The notes below the pieces were generated by a model that was given only the letters and a program-made list of their open reading frames with translations, was not told the origin of the DNA and made no database searches. Of a stretch of DNA of 64,000 nucleotides, positions 26,219 through 36,800 are shown in pieces; within the stretch, counting starts at the first letter, position 1, and every line of letters starts with the position of its first letter. This DNA is from Candidatus Trichofilum aggregatum. Lineage in GTDB: Bacteria > Chloroflexota > Anaerolineae > Promineifilales > Promineifilaceae. Position numbers and translations under genes: made by a program. Where the stretch lies: the NCBI GenBank assembly GCA_016716885.1, contig JADJUV010000011.1, forward strand, positions 1 through 64,000, written 5' to 3'.

Positions 26219-28306
26219 ATGTCTGATCAATCGTATCGTAATTGTCTGGTTATTGTGACAGGTGGTTTACTCCTCTTCTTTTGCCTTGCCTGCTTTAGCG
26301 TGGTGGCAATTTCCGGTGGGCTGATTGTTTTAGGGGAAGCCATGGCTAATTTGCCTACCAGCACCCCCTATCCCACGGCCTTTGTATCTGCCAACACCCC
26401 CACGGCTTCCCCACCCCCTACGCAGGCGACGGGCGTCTCACCAACCCCACCGCCCACTCAGGCTAACATTGAACCACCGACCCCGCAGGCAACGGTTACT
26501 TCAGCCGCGCCGCTTTTTACCCCGCCAGACATCGTGGTAGAACCGGCCACCACCGCTGAATGGCTGGCTCTGGAAACATTGTGGCAGGCCAATTACCCCC
26601 ACCGTGATTATTACGAAGCCCCTATCCGTTTAGCTAATCAACGTCTAAGCGGCCGCACCATTACCGCCCCTGTGTATAGCCTGGGTAGTCGCCAAACCTT
26701 CTTTGTAGGCGAAACCCAGGTTGAGGCGGTGTTGGTTGCGGCAACGGAGCATGTGTATTTTTGGGTAGAGATTGGGTTGGATTTGGACCCGGCGGAAGTG
26801 ACCGCGGCCGCGCAACGGTTCGAGAACGACTACTACACCCGCATCACCAACCTGTTCGGCCAGGAATGGCGGCCAGGCATGGACAACGATCCCCACTTTA
26901 GCATTCTCCATCTCAGTGACACGGGCGGCAACGAGTTAGGTTACTTTGACAGCGCCGACCAATACCCTCTGGAAATCAGCGACGTTTCTAACCAACAAGA
27001 AATTTTCTACCTGAACATGGGATCCCTGGAGATGGGCGAAGATTTATACTTTGGTACGATGGTGCATGAATACCAGCATCTCATCCAATGGTGGCTCGAC
27101 CCCAATGAAACGGGTTGGCTCAACGAAGGTTTATCCCAACTGGCCGAAACCTATGTGGGGTTAGACACCGTGGAAACGGTGGATTATCTGAGCAACCCTG
27201 ACACCCAGATTAACGCGTGGTCTTATGACGAGGACGATGATGATGCGGTTTATGCCCATTACGCCGCCAGTTATCTTCTCTCCCTTTATCTGTGGGAACA
27301 GCTAGGGGATGAGGCCATTGCTGAGTTAGCCCGTCACCCGGCTGATGGTCTGGCGGCGGTGCGTTCGGTGTTGCAAGGGTACCGGCCTGATCTGACGCTG
27401 GAGCAACTCATGGCCAATTTCGCGGCCGCGGTCTGGCTCGACAACCCCTCGGCTGGCACAGCTTACCATTTCCGCAGTCAGGGGCTAAACCAACCCACCC
27501 CCACCCAACGGATCAACAACACCCCCATCAGCCTCAACCAAACCATCAACCAATACGGCACCCACTACCTGCCCATCAGCCGGAGTGGTCAACACACCGT
27601 CCGTTTTGCGGGAAACACCACCGCCCAATTGATTCCTGTCCCTCCACCTAGCGGAACACAAATGTGGTTGGTTCCCGCCGTGGATGACATGAACGCCCAA
27701 CTCACCGCCCGGTTCGATTTGACGGCATTAGGTACCGCCACGCTGGCGTTTTGGACCTGGTATGATCTGGAAGAAGGGTACGATTTCGCCTACATCACCA
27801 TCTCCACCGACAACGGGGCCACCTGGGAGTTACTCATGCCCGATCATGGCGTCACCGGGGAATATGGCGCGGCTTTCAACGGCCAAAGCGCCCGTGAACG
27901 GAACAATGTCAATGAATGGGTTGAGGAAACCATCAGCCTGAATCGCTACACCGGTCAAGAGGTGCTCATTCGCTTCGAGGTTTTCACCGATGGTTCCGTA
28001 ACCGGCAAAGGGTTTGCCATAGACGACCTGACCATCAGCGAGTTAGGCTACGCCACTGATTTTGAAACCAATGATGGGTTGTGGCAGGGGGTGGGGTTTG
28101 TGCAAACCGGTTGGCAAATTCCGCAACAATGGGCCGTCCAATGGATTCAAGATGGCCGTGAACCCCAGGTCATGACCCTACCCCTGGACAGCTTTAACCA
28201 GGGGGAATGGACAGTTGAAGCAACCAATGAAGGGGGTGTGTTGGTTATTATGCCCCTGGCCCCCTTCATTTATGAGCCAACCAGTTATTGGCTAGAAGTG
28301 GAATAG
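26219..28306 (+). CDS. Membrane-anchored zinc metalloprotease, immune inhibitor A-like
   Basis: The 695-residue protein has an N-terminal membrane segment (residues 9-40), a Thr/Pro linker to about residue 100, and a protease domain with zinc motif HEYQH (His283, Glu284, His287) and a downstream ligand Glu in ETGWLNEGLSQLAE. The following half carries a jelly-roll or MAM-like domain (FWTWYDLEEGYDFAYITIST, GKGFAIDDLTISE) as found after the catalytic domain in M6-type proteases. It acts outside the cell, anchored by the N-terminus. The exact peptidase family is uncertain. Monocistronic. Confidence 0.82.
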   Translation: MSDQSYRNCLVIVTGGLLLFFCLACFSVVAISGGLIVLGEAMANLPTSTPYPTAFVSANTPTASPPPTQATGVSPTPPPTQANIEPPTPQATVTSAAPLFTPPDIVVEPATTAEWLALETLWQANYPHRDYYEAPIRLANQRLSGRTITAPVYSLGSRQTFFVGETQVEAVLVAATEHVYFWVEIGLDLDPAEVTAAAQRFENDYYTRITNLFGQEWRPGMDNDPHFSILHLSDTGGNELGYFDSADQYPLEISDVSNQQEIFYLNMGSLEMGEDLYFGTMVHEYQHLIQWWLDPNETGWLNEGLSQLAETYVGLDTVETVDYLSNPDTQINAWSYDEDDDDAVYAHYAASYLLSLYLWEQLGDEAIAELARHPADGLAAVRSVLQGYRPDLTLEQLMANFAAAVWLDNPSAGTAYHFRSQGLNQPTPTQRINNTPISLNQTINQYGTHYLPISRSGQHTVRFAGNTTAQLIPVPPPSGTQMWLVPAVDDMNAQLTARFDLTALGTATLAFWTWYDLEEGYDFAYITISTDNGATWELLMPDHGVTGEYGAAFNGQSARERNNVNEWVEETISLNRYTGQEVLIRFEVFTDGSVTGKGFAIDDLTISELGYATDFETNDGLWQGVGFVQTGWQIPQQWAVQWIQDGREPQVMTLPLDSFNQGEWTVEATNEGGVLVIMPLAPFIYEPTSYWLEVE

Positions 28307-28309
28307 GAA

Positions 28310-28342
28310 GTTTCGAGTTTCGAGTTCTGAGTTTCGAGTTTT
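28310..28342. repeat. GTTTCGAGT nonamer tandem repeat
   Basis: Three to four degenerate copies of GTTTCGAGT lie between the convergent ends of the protease and YtxH-like genes. Same word as at 4296-4336. Confidence 0.65.
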
Positions 28343-28553
28343 AGCCACCGTGTTTCATCTGTTCGTATTGCGCTTCTAGTTCTTGCCGCTTATCAGCCAT
28401 GGCCTGTCGGGCTTCGCGCATGGCCTCTTCCCAACGAGCAACCGCCTCGGCTCGTAAGGCGTCACCTGAAGCCGGTGTCAACAAAAGGGCGGTAACACTG
28501 CCTACAATCGCTCCACACATCGCCCCAGCCAGAAAACCAAAAAATTTGTTCAT
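28341..28553 (-). CDS. YtxH-like small membrane protein
   Basis: About 70 residues: MNKFFGFLAGAMCGAIVGSV begins a glycine-rich transmembrane segment, then LLLTPASGDALRAEA leads to a charged helical tail (EEAMREARQAMADKRQELEAQYEQM). This is the YtxH/gas-vesicle-associated layout of a membrane anchor with a cytoplasmic coiled coil. GGAG nine bases upstream supports ATG 28553 as start. Function unknown, often stress-related in the family. Confidence 0.72.
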   Translation of the reverse strand: MNKFFGFLAGAMCGAIVGSVTALLLTPASGDALRAEAVARWEEAMREARQAMADKRQELEAQYEQMKHGG

Positions 28554-28627
28554 GATCATCATCTCCATAGGTGAAAATAGTGTCGCCATTATACCACTGC
28601 CGTTCCGGTTGGTGCATGGCCTTGCTC

Positions 28628-28705
28628 CCGCTAAAGCGTCCACTCCGGAGTAGAGTCTTCAGCCGGTTCCCGGAGTCACCCGGTCCCGAGTCGAGGCTTT
28701 AGCGG
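28628..28705. repeat. CCGCTAAAGC palindrome
   Basis: CCGCTAAAGC and GCTTTAGCGG bracket a shorter inner dyad of ACTCCGG. The same CGCTTTAGCGG core forms the perfect hairpin at 30574-30623, so these are two members of one dispersed family. It lies upstream of the Nfu_N gene and a further GCGGCCGC octamer. Confidence 0.6.
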
Positions 28706-28750
28706 TTCAACCCGTAACGCGGCCGCGGCTGTGTTATAATCCCCCCCGTT

Positions 28751-29029
28751 ATGTCCGAATATATCGAAATCCAAACCGAAATTTCAGAAGTGGCGGACAC
28801 CATCCGTTTTCGCACCAATTTACGCCTGACCACCGAAGGTCAAGAAACATACCACTCGGTCGCCGCCATGGAAGAAGGTTCACCGGTGGCGCAATTGCTT
28901 TCCGGGGTAGATGGCATTGTCACCTGCCAGCTTGATGGGGGTGAGATTATCATTCGGCGTGACCCGGATACCGAATGGCATAATCTGGTAGCGGATGTCG
29001 CGGCCGCGCTCAAGGAGTTCTTTCTGTGA
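28751..29029 (+). CDS. Nfu/NifU N-terminal domain protein
   Basis: The 92-residue protein matches the Nfu_N domain: EGSPVAQLLSGVDGIVTCQL followed by GGEIIIRRDPDTEWHNL and a closing helix ADVAAALKEFFL. In longer proteins this domain precedes the Fe-S scaffold NifU domain. Here it stands alone and contains one cysteine, so it is unlikely to bind a cluster by itself. Its stop overlaps the GTG start of the next gene by four bases, suggesting translational coupling. Confidence 0.8.
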   Translation: MSEYIEIQTEISEVADTIRFRTNLRLTTEGQETYHSVAAMEEGSPVAQLLSGVDGIVTCQLDGGEIIIRRDPDTEWHNLVADVAAALKEFFL

Positions 29030-29769
29030 AACATATCAACCGTCTGGCGTTGGCCCTCAGCCTGCTTTTCACCCTTTTTCTGGTAGCCTGTGGCGGCAAC
29101 GACGAAACCGCCACCCCAACTACCAACCCCGATGTACCCCCCACGGCCACCCTCACCCCGGCCGAAACCTTGGCCCAGGTGGCTGAGGTCATGCTCAGCT
29201 TGGATGGGGTGCAAATTGAGTTTAGCCGTAGTGGTGGCCCGGTTTATGTAGATGAAGATGGACTCCTGGTGTTTAGTTCGGCCACGGTACTTTATGATGC
29301 CCCGGACAAAGTGCAGGCCCGGGTCAAGGCCCTAACCAGCAACACCGCTCTGGAACTGGGTTTTATCGCCGTGGGGGACAAAAAATGGTTGACCAATCCA
29401 GCCACACTGGCCTGGGAACCTTTGCCGGGTACGATTCAGCTTGACCTGGCTCTGCTTTTTGATGCGATCGAAGGCTGGCGGCCTCTCCTCACCACCGATG
29501 CCAGTAACATTCAATGGGTGGAAACCACCTCGTTTGGGGGAGTGACTCGCGACCATTATCAGGCGACGGTGGCAGGTCAGCGCGCGGCCGCGATCACCAG
29601 TGGTTTGGTTCCGCCCCAGGATATTACTCTGGACATTTTCATTGATCCCGCGACCCGATACGTCACCCAGCTTGAATTCTCAACCCCGACCGCTTCCGGG
29701 CAGGATGCCGAATGGATATTACAGTTTAGTGAGTTTGGCCTGGATGTGGAAATCGTAGCCCCGGAATAG
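29026..29769 (+). CDS. LppX/LprAFG-like lipoprotein
   Basis: The 247-residue protein has signal peptide LALSLLFTLFLVACGGN with lipobox Cys22, a Thr/Pro linker, then a domain of the LppX_LprAFG type (VQIEFSRSGGPVYVDEDGLL, LYDAPDKVQARVKAL, ITLDIFIDPATRYVTQLEF). The mycobacterial relatives carry lipids through a hydrophobic cavity. Start GTG at 29026 within an overlap with the Nfu_N gene. A terminator follows 16 bases after the stop. Confidence 0.8.
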   Translation: MKHINRLALALSLLFTLFLVACGGNDETATPTTNPDVPPTATLTPAETLAQVAEVMLSLDGVQIEFSRSGGPVYVDEDGLLVFSSATVLYDAPDKVQARVKALTSNTALELGFIAVGDKKWLTNPATLAWEPLPGTIQLDLALLFDAIEGWRPLLTTDASNIQWVETTSFGGVTRDHYQATVAGQRAAAITSGLVPPQDITLDIFIDPATRYVTQLEFSTPTASGQDAEWILQFSEFGLDVEIVAPE

Positions 29770-29785
29770 ACGAACCGGTTGTCCG

Positions 29786-29825
29786 ACCAGGGCAAACACC
29801 AACTGGGTGCTTGCCCTGGTTTTTT
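29786..29825 (+). terminator. Terminator after LppX-like gene
   Basis: The stem ACCAGGGCAA / TTGCCCTGGT with a 15-base loop is followed by TTTTT. On the opposite strand it could also serve the convergent Sfp-type gene, but the T-run favours the plus strand. Confidence 0.85.
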
Positions 29826-29828
29826 GCC

Positions 29829-30557
29829 TCACGCGTCCCTTTTCTCGCCCACAACTACCGCGGCCGCGTACCCATCCCCGGCCTCCCACCCCCACATCTG
29901 CCAGCGAGCCGCTTCCTCAGTGGAGCCGCGCACCGTCAGCAGGCGAACCGGTTCGCCCGGAACCAGCGTCACCGCAAAATCACCCAGCGGGAAGGACAAC
30001 CCTTCGCCCATGGCTTTGATAAACGCCTCTTTGCGTGTCCAGGCGTTGAAGAACGCTTGGGGTTTCTGAGCCTCGGGCACGGCCTGGAAAGCCATTTGCT
30101 CAGCGTGGGAAAAATAGTGGCTGGCAATCTCGGTGGTAGCAAAGTCGGGGCGAATTTGCTCAATATCTACACCAATAGCGCGGCCGCGCACCACCGCTAC
30201 CAACATCTGATCGCCAGCATGTGACAGATTAAAACATAAATCGCCGCCGTTAGTCAGGGCCGGTTTGCCATAGGTTGTGGTTACGAACTGGAGTTTGGCC
30301 GGGTGGCAGGCCAGGTAAGCCGACAAAATGAGGCGTAATTGCCCGTGCGCGGCCGCGTACCGGTGGCGATGGTGCTCAAAATGAAACCGCCCCATCCGCT
30401 CCCGTTCATCTACCGATAACAACGCTACCAACCTGGCTAAATAGGCCGGGGCCACATCCAGCCCCACCTGCCACACCTGCACAACCTCATCCGCCAGGGA
30501 AATGGGGTTCCCCGAAAGGTCAGATAAAACGTGATGCGTGAGATGTATAGCTTTCAA
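29829..30557 (-). CDS. 4'-phosphopantetheinyl transferase, Sfp type
   Basis: The 242-residue enzyme moves phosphopantetheine from CoA to a carrier-protein serine. Motifs: RYAAAHGQLRLILSAYL, CFNLSHAGDQMLVAVV, the magnesium site AIGVDIEQIRPDF and FFNAWTRKEAFIKAMGEGL. Length and motif order match Sfp/Gsp enzymes. It lies just downstream of the PKS and NRPS genes on the same strand, so it is very likely their dedicated activating enzyme. Confidence 0.92.
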   Translation of the reverse strand: MKAIHLTHHVLSDLSGNPISLADEVVQVWQVGLDVAPAYLARLVALLSVDERERMGRFHFEHHRHRYAAAHGQLRLILSAYLACHPAKLQFVTTTYGKPALTNGGDLCFNLSHAGDQMLVAVVRGRAIGVDIEQIRPDFATTEIASHYFSHAEQMAFQAVPEAQKPQAFFNAWTRKEAFIKAMGEGLSFPLGDFAVTLVPGEPVRLLTVRGSTEEAARWQMWGWEAGDGYAAAVVVGEKRDA

Positions 30558-30573
30558 GAAAAAGATATTGTTT

Positions 30574-30623
30574 GTCGTGACCGCTTTAGCGGGCTAGTGC
30601 CAGCCCGCTAAAGCGGTCACGAC
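30574..30623. repeat. Perfect 22-bp inverted repeat
   Basis: GTCGTGACCGCTTTAGCGGG CT and its exact complement flank a six-base centre (AGTGCC). With no T-run it is not a typical terminator. Half copies occur near 47785 (AAAGCGGTCACGACAAACCC) and a relative at 28628-28705. Confidence 0.85.
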
Positions 30624-30654
30624 GAACCAAAACCCAAAATGATTATCTGAACGT

Positions 30655-30789
30655 ATTTATACAGGTGTCCGAACTTATTCCCACGCTCTGCGTGGGAATA
30701 TCATCTGGGACGCTCTGCGTCCTACGCGACGCAGAACGTCGTAAGGAGCATTCCACGCAGAGCGTGGAACGAGTACCTGTATAGATACA
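30655..30789. repeat. MITE-like palindromic element, family B
   Basis: An element of about 135 bases is bounded by TATACAGGT and ACCTGTATA. Inside are nested dyads: CCCACGCTCTGCGTGGG, GGACGCTCTGCGTCC, and the right arm TTCCACGCAGAGCGTGGAA complementary to the left arm. No coding capacity. The edge sequence CCTGTATAGATACA also occurs at 11658, next to the poly-G spacer. Similar CACGCTCTGCGTGG palindromes are dispersed in many bacterial genomes. Confidence 0.7.
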
Positions 30790-30819
30790 TCTGAAAAGCT
30801 ATAGAAGGCCAGTCACTGG

Positions 30820-33800
30820 TTACTGCTCACTGTATTGGGCTTGCGCCTCAGCCAGACATTTCTGCAAAATACAGGCCACATCCGTGATGTACGGTTCATC
30901 CATGATGCGATGAGGCCCCTCAATAACAAATTCCTGCACCCCATCACGGGCCAACGGCCCCCAACCCAACGGATGATTCAGCGGGTTGTGGGGCAGGCTC
31001 TCGGTGGAGCGGAACAGGATAAACGAGCCTGGGTAAATGGGCGGCTGATAATTGGTAATGGCTTTAAGATTGGTCTCCCAAAGGTAATCTTCCAGGAAAG
31101 CATAAGACATGGGACTGCCCGTGCGGTGCGCCCGTTGGAAGGCCCATTCCAGATGCAACCGGTAGAAACGGCGGCGGGCATCGTCCCACACATAACGAAC
31201 CTGCTCGGTCAGCCCCATCTGGCGCAGGCGGCGCACATGCCCCATAACTTTGCGCCGTGAGGCGGCGATACGTCCTACCTGTTTTACTTCGGGTGGCTGA
31301 TGAACGGCACGATCCTCAGAGGCCACAATGCCAGCTCCGCGAATGTTGCGGGCCGGGTTAAAGGTATCAAACAACACCAGCAAGGCCACCTCTTCACCCG
31401 CCATTTTAAGCCGATGGGCCATCTCAAAAGCCACTTCACCGCCCATAGAAAAACCGCCCAGGTAGTAGGGGCCGTGGGGCTGTACCTGGCGTACCCCTTG
31501 TAAATAAACCTCGGCCATCTCTTCTATCCGGGTCAGTGGCTTCTGTTTGCCTTCTGCACCTACGGCCTGTAAGCCATAAAATGGCTGTTCCAGTCCCAGA
31601 TAATCGGCCAGCGGACTGTACACCAACACATGCCCCCCCGCTCCATGCACACAAAAGAAAGGCGGTTTACTACCTTGGGCCTGAATGGGCACGAGGGCGG
31701 TATGGGCAGATTGTCGCCATTGGCGGCGTGTGGCCGATTGATCCGCGGCCGCATCCTCTCCCTTCTCCCCTTTTTCTTCTGGCAACAAGGCCACCATCTG
31801 GGCCACGGTAGAAGCCTGAAATATCGTCGCCAGGGAGAGTTCCACGGCGAAGGTTTTCTTCACCTGGTTGATAAGACGAATAGCCATGAGGGAATCACCC
31901 CCCAGGTCGAAAAAGTCATCATGGATGCCAACTTTTTCCAGTCCCAACACTTTTTGCCACAACGCAGCCAACTGGCGTTGCGTCTCGTTTTCCGGGGCGG
32001 TGTAGTCACCCAGGTGGGTAGGCCGGGCAAAGTGACGGGTGTCCGCGGCCGCGTCTGGTTGCCGGTGGGGGCTATAGGCCAGCAACTCGGCCAACGGCAG
32101 GGATGAGACGATGGTGCGGGGAGCCGCCTGGGCGGAAAGAAGACGGGCAAACGCGGCCGCGCCCTCATCCGGTTTAATGCCATCAGAAAGGGCCAGGTCT
32201 AGCAGAGTGGGGGAGTGCTGAGGGCTGAGGGCTGAGGGCTGAGGGGTGAGGGGTGAGGGCTTGGTTTGGCGGGTGAAGAGGTTTTGTTGCTCACCCACGC
32301 GGCGCACGGTGAACCCTTCGACTTCGACCAACACCCGCCCCGTCTCGTCCATGAGGGTGACATCGAAGGTGGCGGTTTCCTGGTTCGCGGCCGCGCTGGG
32401 GCGGTAGCGCAGGTGGCTGTACACCACACCCGTTAAGGCGGAATGCACCCTTACCTTTTGGTAAGTGAGCGGCACAAAAAAGTCAGAACCCGTTTCGTAA
32501 CCGGGCACGAGAGGCAAACCTACGCCTGTCGCCAGGTCCAGCAGGGCCGGATGCAACGGATATTGCTGTAAATCATCCAGGAAAGGAGCCGCCAGTTCCA
32601 GCCGGGCCAGGGCTTCCCAGTCGCCCAGATGAAGCTGGCGCAGGTTTTTCCAGCGCGGGCCAAAGCGCAAAAATCGCTCTTGTTGGGTGTCCTGTTCCCC
32701 GGGGGCGAACTGAATTTCTTGCCGGTTACAGCGGGCCAGAATGAGGGCGAGGTCTTGCCGGGGTGGGGCCGCGGCCGCGAGCAAAGCCACCTGCGCCTGG
32801 GCGTGTTCTTGCCAGGAGCCATCAAAGCTCGACTGGCTGGCGACGGTGAAATGATAACCGGTGCTGTTTTTAGCCAGATGCAAACGGACTGTTTTGGCTC
32901 CATCGTTATCCACATCTAACGGGGCAATAAACAGCAGGTCGCGGATTTCCACCGGGCGGCGCGGCATTTCTGGTTGTTGGGCGGCCCAGGCCATCTCCAG
33001 ATAACCCGTGCCCGGAATCAGGGCCGTGCCATCCTTCAGCCGATGCTCATCCAGGAGCCAGTGGGCGGGCGTGAGTGTCGTTTCGTAGACGGTTTCATGG
33101 TCGGTTTCGCTGATGAGGCGGCCCAACAAGGGGGTGTTTCATGGGGCGGCTCAGGCGAGGGTCGTGGGGGGCGTAAGGGCTGGGGGTGTGCGCGGCCGCG
33201 ACGGCCATACCCACTTCCGACCACATGCCCCAGTTGATAGCAAAGGTGTACGGTTGCCGGGCGGAAGAACTGTCTATGGGTGTATGGGTGGTTTTGCTTT
33301 GGGCGAAGGCGTCCAGAAAGGCATTGGCCCCCACATAATCCACCTGACCCACTGGCCCCATGAGGGTGCTGGTTGAGGAAAACACGACGAAAAAATCCAG
33401 CGGCACATCAGCCAGGGCCTCATCCAGCACCAGCGTGCCCCGAACTTTGGGGGAGAACACTTTCGCCACATCACCGGCCGCTTTAAGCTGGATAAGGCCA
33501 TCGTTGAGCACCCCGGCGGCATGAATGACGCCGTGAATGGTGCCAAAACGCTCTTGCGCGGCCGCGACCAACTGCCGTACCTGCTCCCGGTTACTCACAT
33601 CAGCCGCCACCACCAACACCTCAGCCCCCAGATTTTCCAGCTCCTGCACGGTGCGGATTTGCTGGCTGATTTTGTTGTCGGGATCACGGGTTGCCAGCCA
33701 TTTGGCCCATTCGTCACGCGGGGGCAGGCCGGTGCGCCCGGCTAAAATCAGGCGGGCCTGGTAGGTTTGGGCCAGGTGACGGGCCTGCACCAGCCCAATG

Positions 33801-36800
33801 CCACCCAACCCACCAGTGATGAGGTAGATGCCTCGCGGCCGCAACCGATTTACCCCGGCTTCCACTTTCGTCGGTTCAAAACGGGAGACCCACCGTTCGC
33901 GGCCGCGCCACAGGGCCACCGGTTCACCCTCATCTACCAGGGCTGACTGCTGAATTTGGGTCGCCAGCGTCGCCAGGGTTGTTTGATCGCGGCCGCGAAA
34001 ACGGCGGCGCGGCGGCAAAACCACATCCAGCGATTGGCAGGTGATGTCGCTGAACTCCTTGCGGATGACCTGGGCCAACCCCAGAGCAATGGCTTTCTCC
34101 GGGTAAGGCAGCGGCTCACCGGGCAGGGCTTGCATACCGTTGCTCACTTGAGTGATGTGAACGGGTTGGGATAAATTCGCCTGGCTGAGGGCCTGGGTAA
34201 GAAATAGCAGGTTGTAAAAGGTGTTGTCGCGCTGTTTTTCGTAAAACTCAACCCGCGAAAAAATCGGCTCGTCCGGGGTCAGCCCCCAGAGGTGGACGAT
34301 GCGTTGGGGCAGGCAACCCTGTTCGGCGCATTCATCCACCAGTTCCAGGATGTCGGGGCGAAAACTGGGATTCAGGCCGTAATGGTGTGGGCTTTTTACC
34401 GTAAATTGCCGCTCCTCGGTGACGACAACGACGGTGTGCCCCGCATCCCGTAGTTGGTTGACCAGCCGTTGCCCTACGCCCAGGTTGTCCATGAAGATGA
34501 GCCAGGAGAGGGTCTCGCTTGCGGCCGCGGCTGGCAACGGTTTTTGCACCCACGTCGGCCGATAAAACCAATCATCCGGGTTGGCCTGTTTGCGCGGATG
34601 GCCAGGCGTAGCGGTTGAGGCGGTTGTCATCTTACCCGGCTCAATCCAATACCGCTGATGATCAAAAGCATATGTGGGTAAAGGAACCCGGTGGCGCGTT
34701 TCCTGGCCGTATAGAGCGGGCCAGTCCGGTTCAGTCCCGTGACCCCACAATCGCCCCAGCGTGGTCAACAGATACGCCTGGTCATTGGTAACTTCGCGCC
34801 CGTGGCGCAGGGATGTCAGCGTGACCAATCCAGGCGGGGCATCAGGGTGCTGGCGGGCCAATGAGGTGAGGGTTTTACCTGGCCCCACTTCCAGCAAGAT
34901 GAGGTTGGTGGTTTGCAGGGCGGTAGCCACGCCATCGGCAAAACGGACGGTGTGGCGCAGGTGAGTGACCCAATAACGGGGATCAATGGCATCTTGCGGC
35001 CGCACCCAGGTTCCCGTGACATTGCTGATATACGGTTTTTGCGGTGGGTTGAAGCGGATACGGCGCAAATGTTGCTCAAAGGGGGCCAGAATCGGCTCCA
35101 GCATGGGCGAATGGGCGGCCACATCAATGGGCACGGTCTGACATTCGATGCCTAGCTGATCCAGTTTTTGGGCCATAGCCTCAATATCAGAGAGCGGCCC
35201 GGAAACGACGCAGGCCGTGGGGCTGTTGATCACGGCAATGTCGAGTTCACTGAAAAGATGCGGCCGCAGGTCGTTTTCTGGTAGGGATACACTCAGCATA
35301 CCCCCGGCAGGTAAGCTCTCAAATAGCTTGCCGCGCAGGGTGACGATAGACAGGGCATCGGCAAAAGAAAAGACCCCCGCCAGACAGGCTGCCGTATATT
35401 CCCCCAGGCTGTGCCCCAGCATCACCGCCGGTTCGATGCCCCAGGAGAGCCACAGCCGGGCCAGGGCGTATTCGGTGAGGAACAGGGCGGGGAGGGCGGC
35501 GGCGGGGCGATTGAGGGCTGAGTGCTGAGGGCTGAGGGCTGAGGGCTGAGGGGGGAGATTGAGAGACTGAGAGATTAAGAGACTGGTCACTGGAGACTGG
35601 AGACGGGTCGCTTGAAACCTGAGACTTGAAACCTGAAACCTGAAACAATAACTCTCCCAAATTAAAATCCAATTGTCCCCGCAAGAGGGCCAGCCCTTCG
35701 TCTATGATTTGGCGGTAGAGGGGTTCGTGGGTGTAGAGATCACGGCCCATGTTGGTGTATTGGGCACCACCACCAGGGAAGAAGAAGGCGATGGCGGGTT
35801 TGCTCTGGCTGGCCTGTTGGCTGAAGACACGTTGGCGGTCTGGCGTTTCCAGCGCGGCCGCGATCTCCTCATGACTATCTCCTACCACAATCCGGCGGTA
35901 GCGGAACGGTTGGCGGCCCAGTTGGGTGGTGTAGGCCACATCGGCCAGCGGCTGTTCCGGGTGTTGGCGCAGGTGGTGGGCCAGCCGTTGGCTGTTGCCG
36001 TCCAGGGCAGTCTGGCTTTTGGCGGAGAGGAGCAGGAGTTGTTGCGGCCGCGACGCCGACGACGCTTCCAGTTCTGGCGCTTCTTCCAGAATAATGTGGG
36101 CGTTGGTCCCCCCCACCCCCAACGAGCTAACCCCGGCCCGGCGCGGCTGGCCCTGGTTCGTGGGCCATGCCTGCAAACGGGAATTGACATAAAATGGGCT
36201 GTTTTCCAGGTTAAGCAACGGATTAGGGCGATTGAAATGCAAACTGGGCGGCAGTTGCCGATGCTTTAGGGCTTGCACGACCTTAATAAAACTGGCCGCC
36301 CCCGCCGCCGTATCCAGATGACCGATATTCGATTTGACCGACCCCAAACCACAATAACCGGTCCGTTTACTGCTGGCTCGAAACGCCTGGGTCAACGCTT
36401 CCACCTCAATGGGATCACCGATGGGGGTGCCCGTGCCGTGGGTTTCCACATAGCTGACAGAATCGGCCGGGACATCGGCGATGGTCAGGGCTTCGGCGAT
36501 GGCTTTGGCCTGTCCTTCCAGGCCGGGGGCCAGATAATTCATCTTGCCAGAGCCGTCATTGTTAATGGCCGAACCTTTGATGACGGCATGGATGGTGTCC
36601 CCGGCCTTGATGGCGTCGTCCAGGCGGCGCAAAACCACCACCCCTACACCGCTCCCAAAAACCGTGCCCTGAGAATCGGCGTCAAAGGGACGGCAATGCC
36701 CATCCGGCGACAAGATTTCCCCTTCCTGGTAAATATAACCTTGCCGGTGGGGCAGTTCGATGGTGACACCACCCGCCAGAGCCATATCACATTCCAGGTT

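Noticed and set aside
25954..26226. 90-codon open frame after HMG-CoA reductase
   Set aside because: It runs through a terminator hairpin and the G/C block and is all Gly/Arg.
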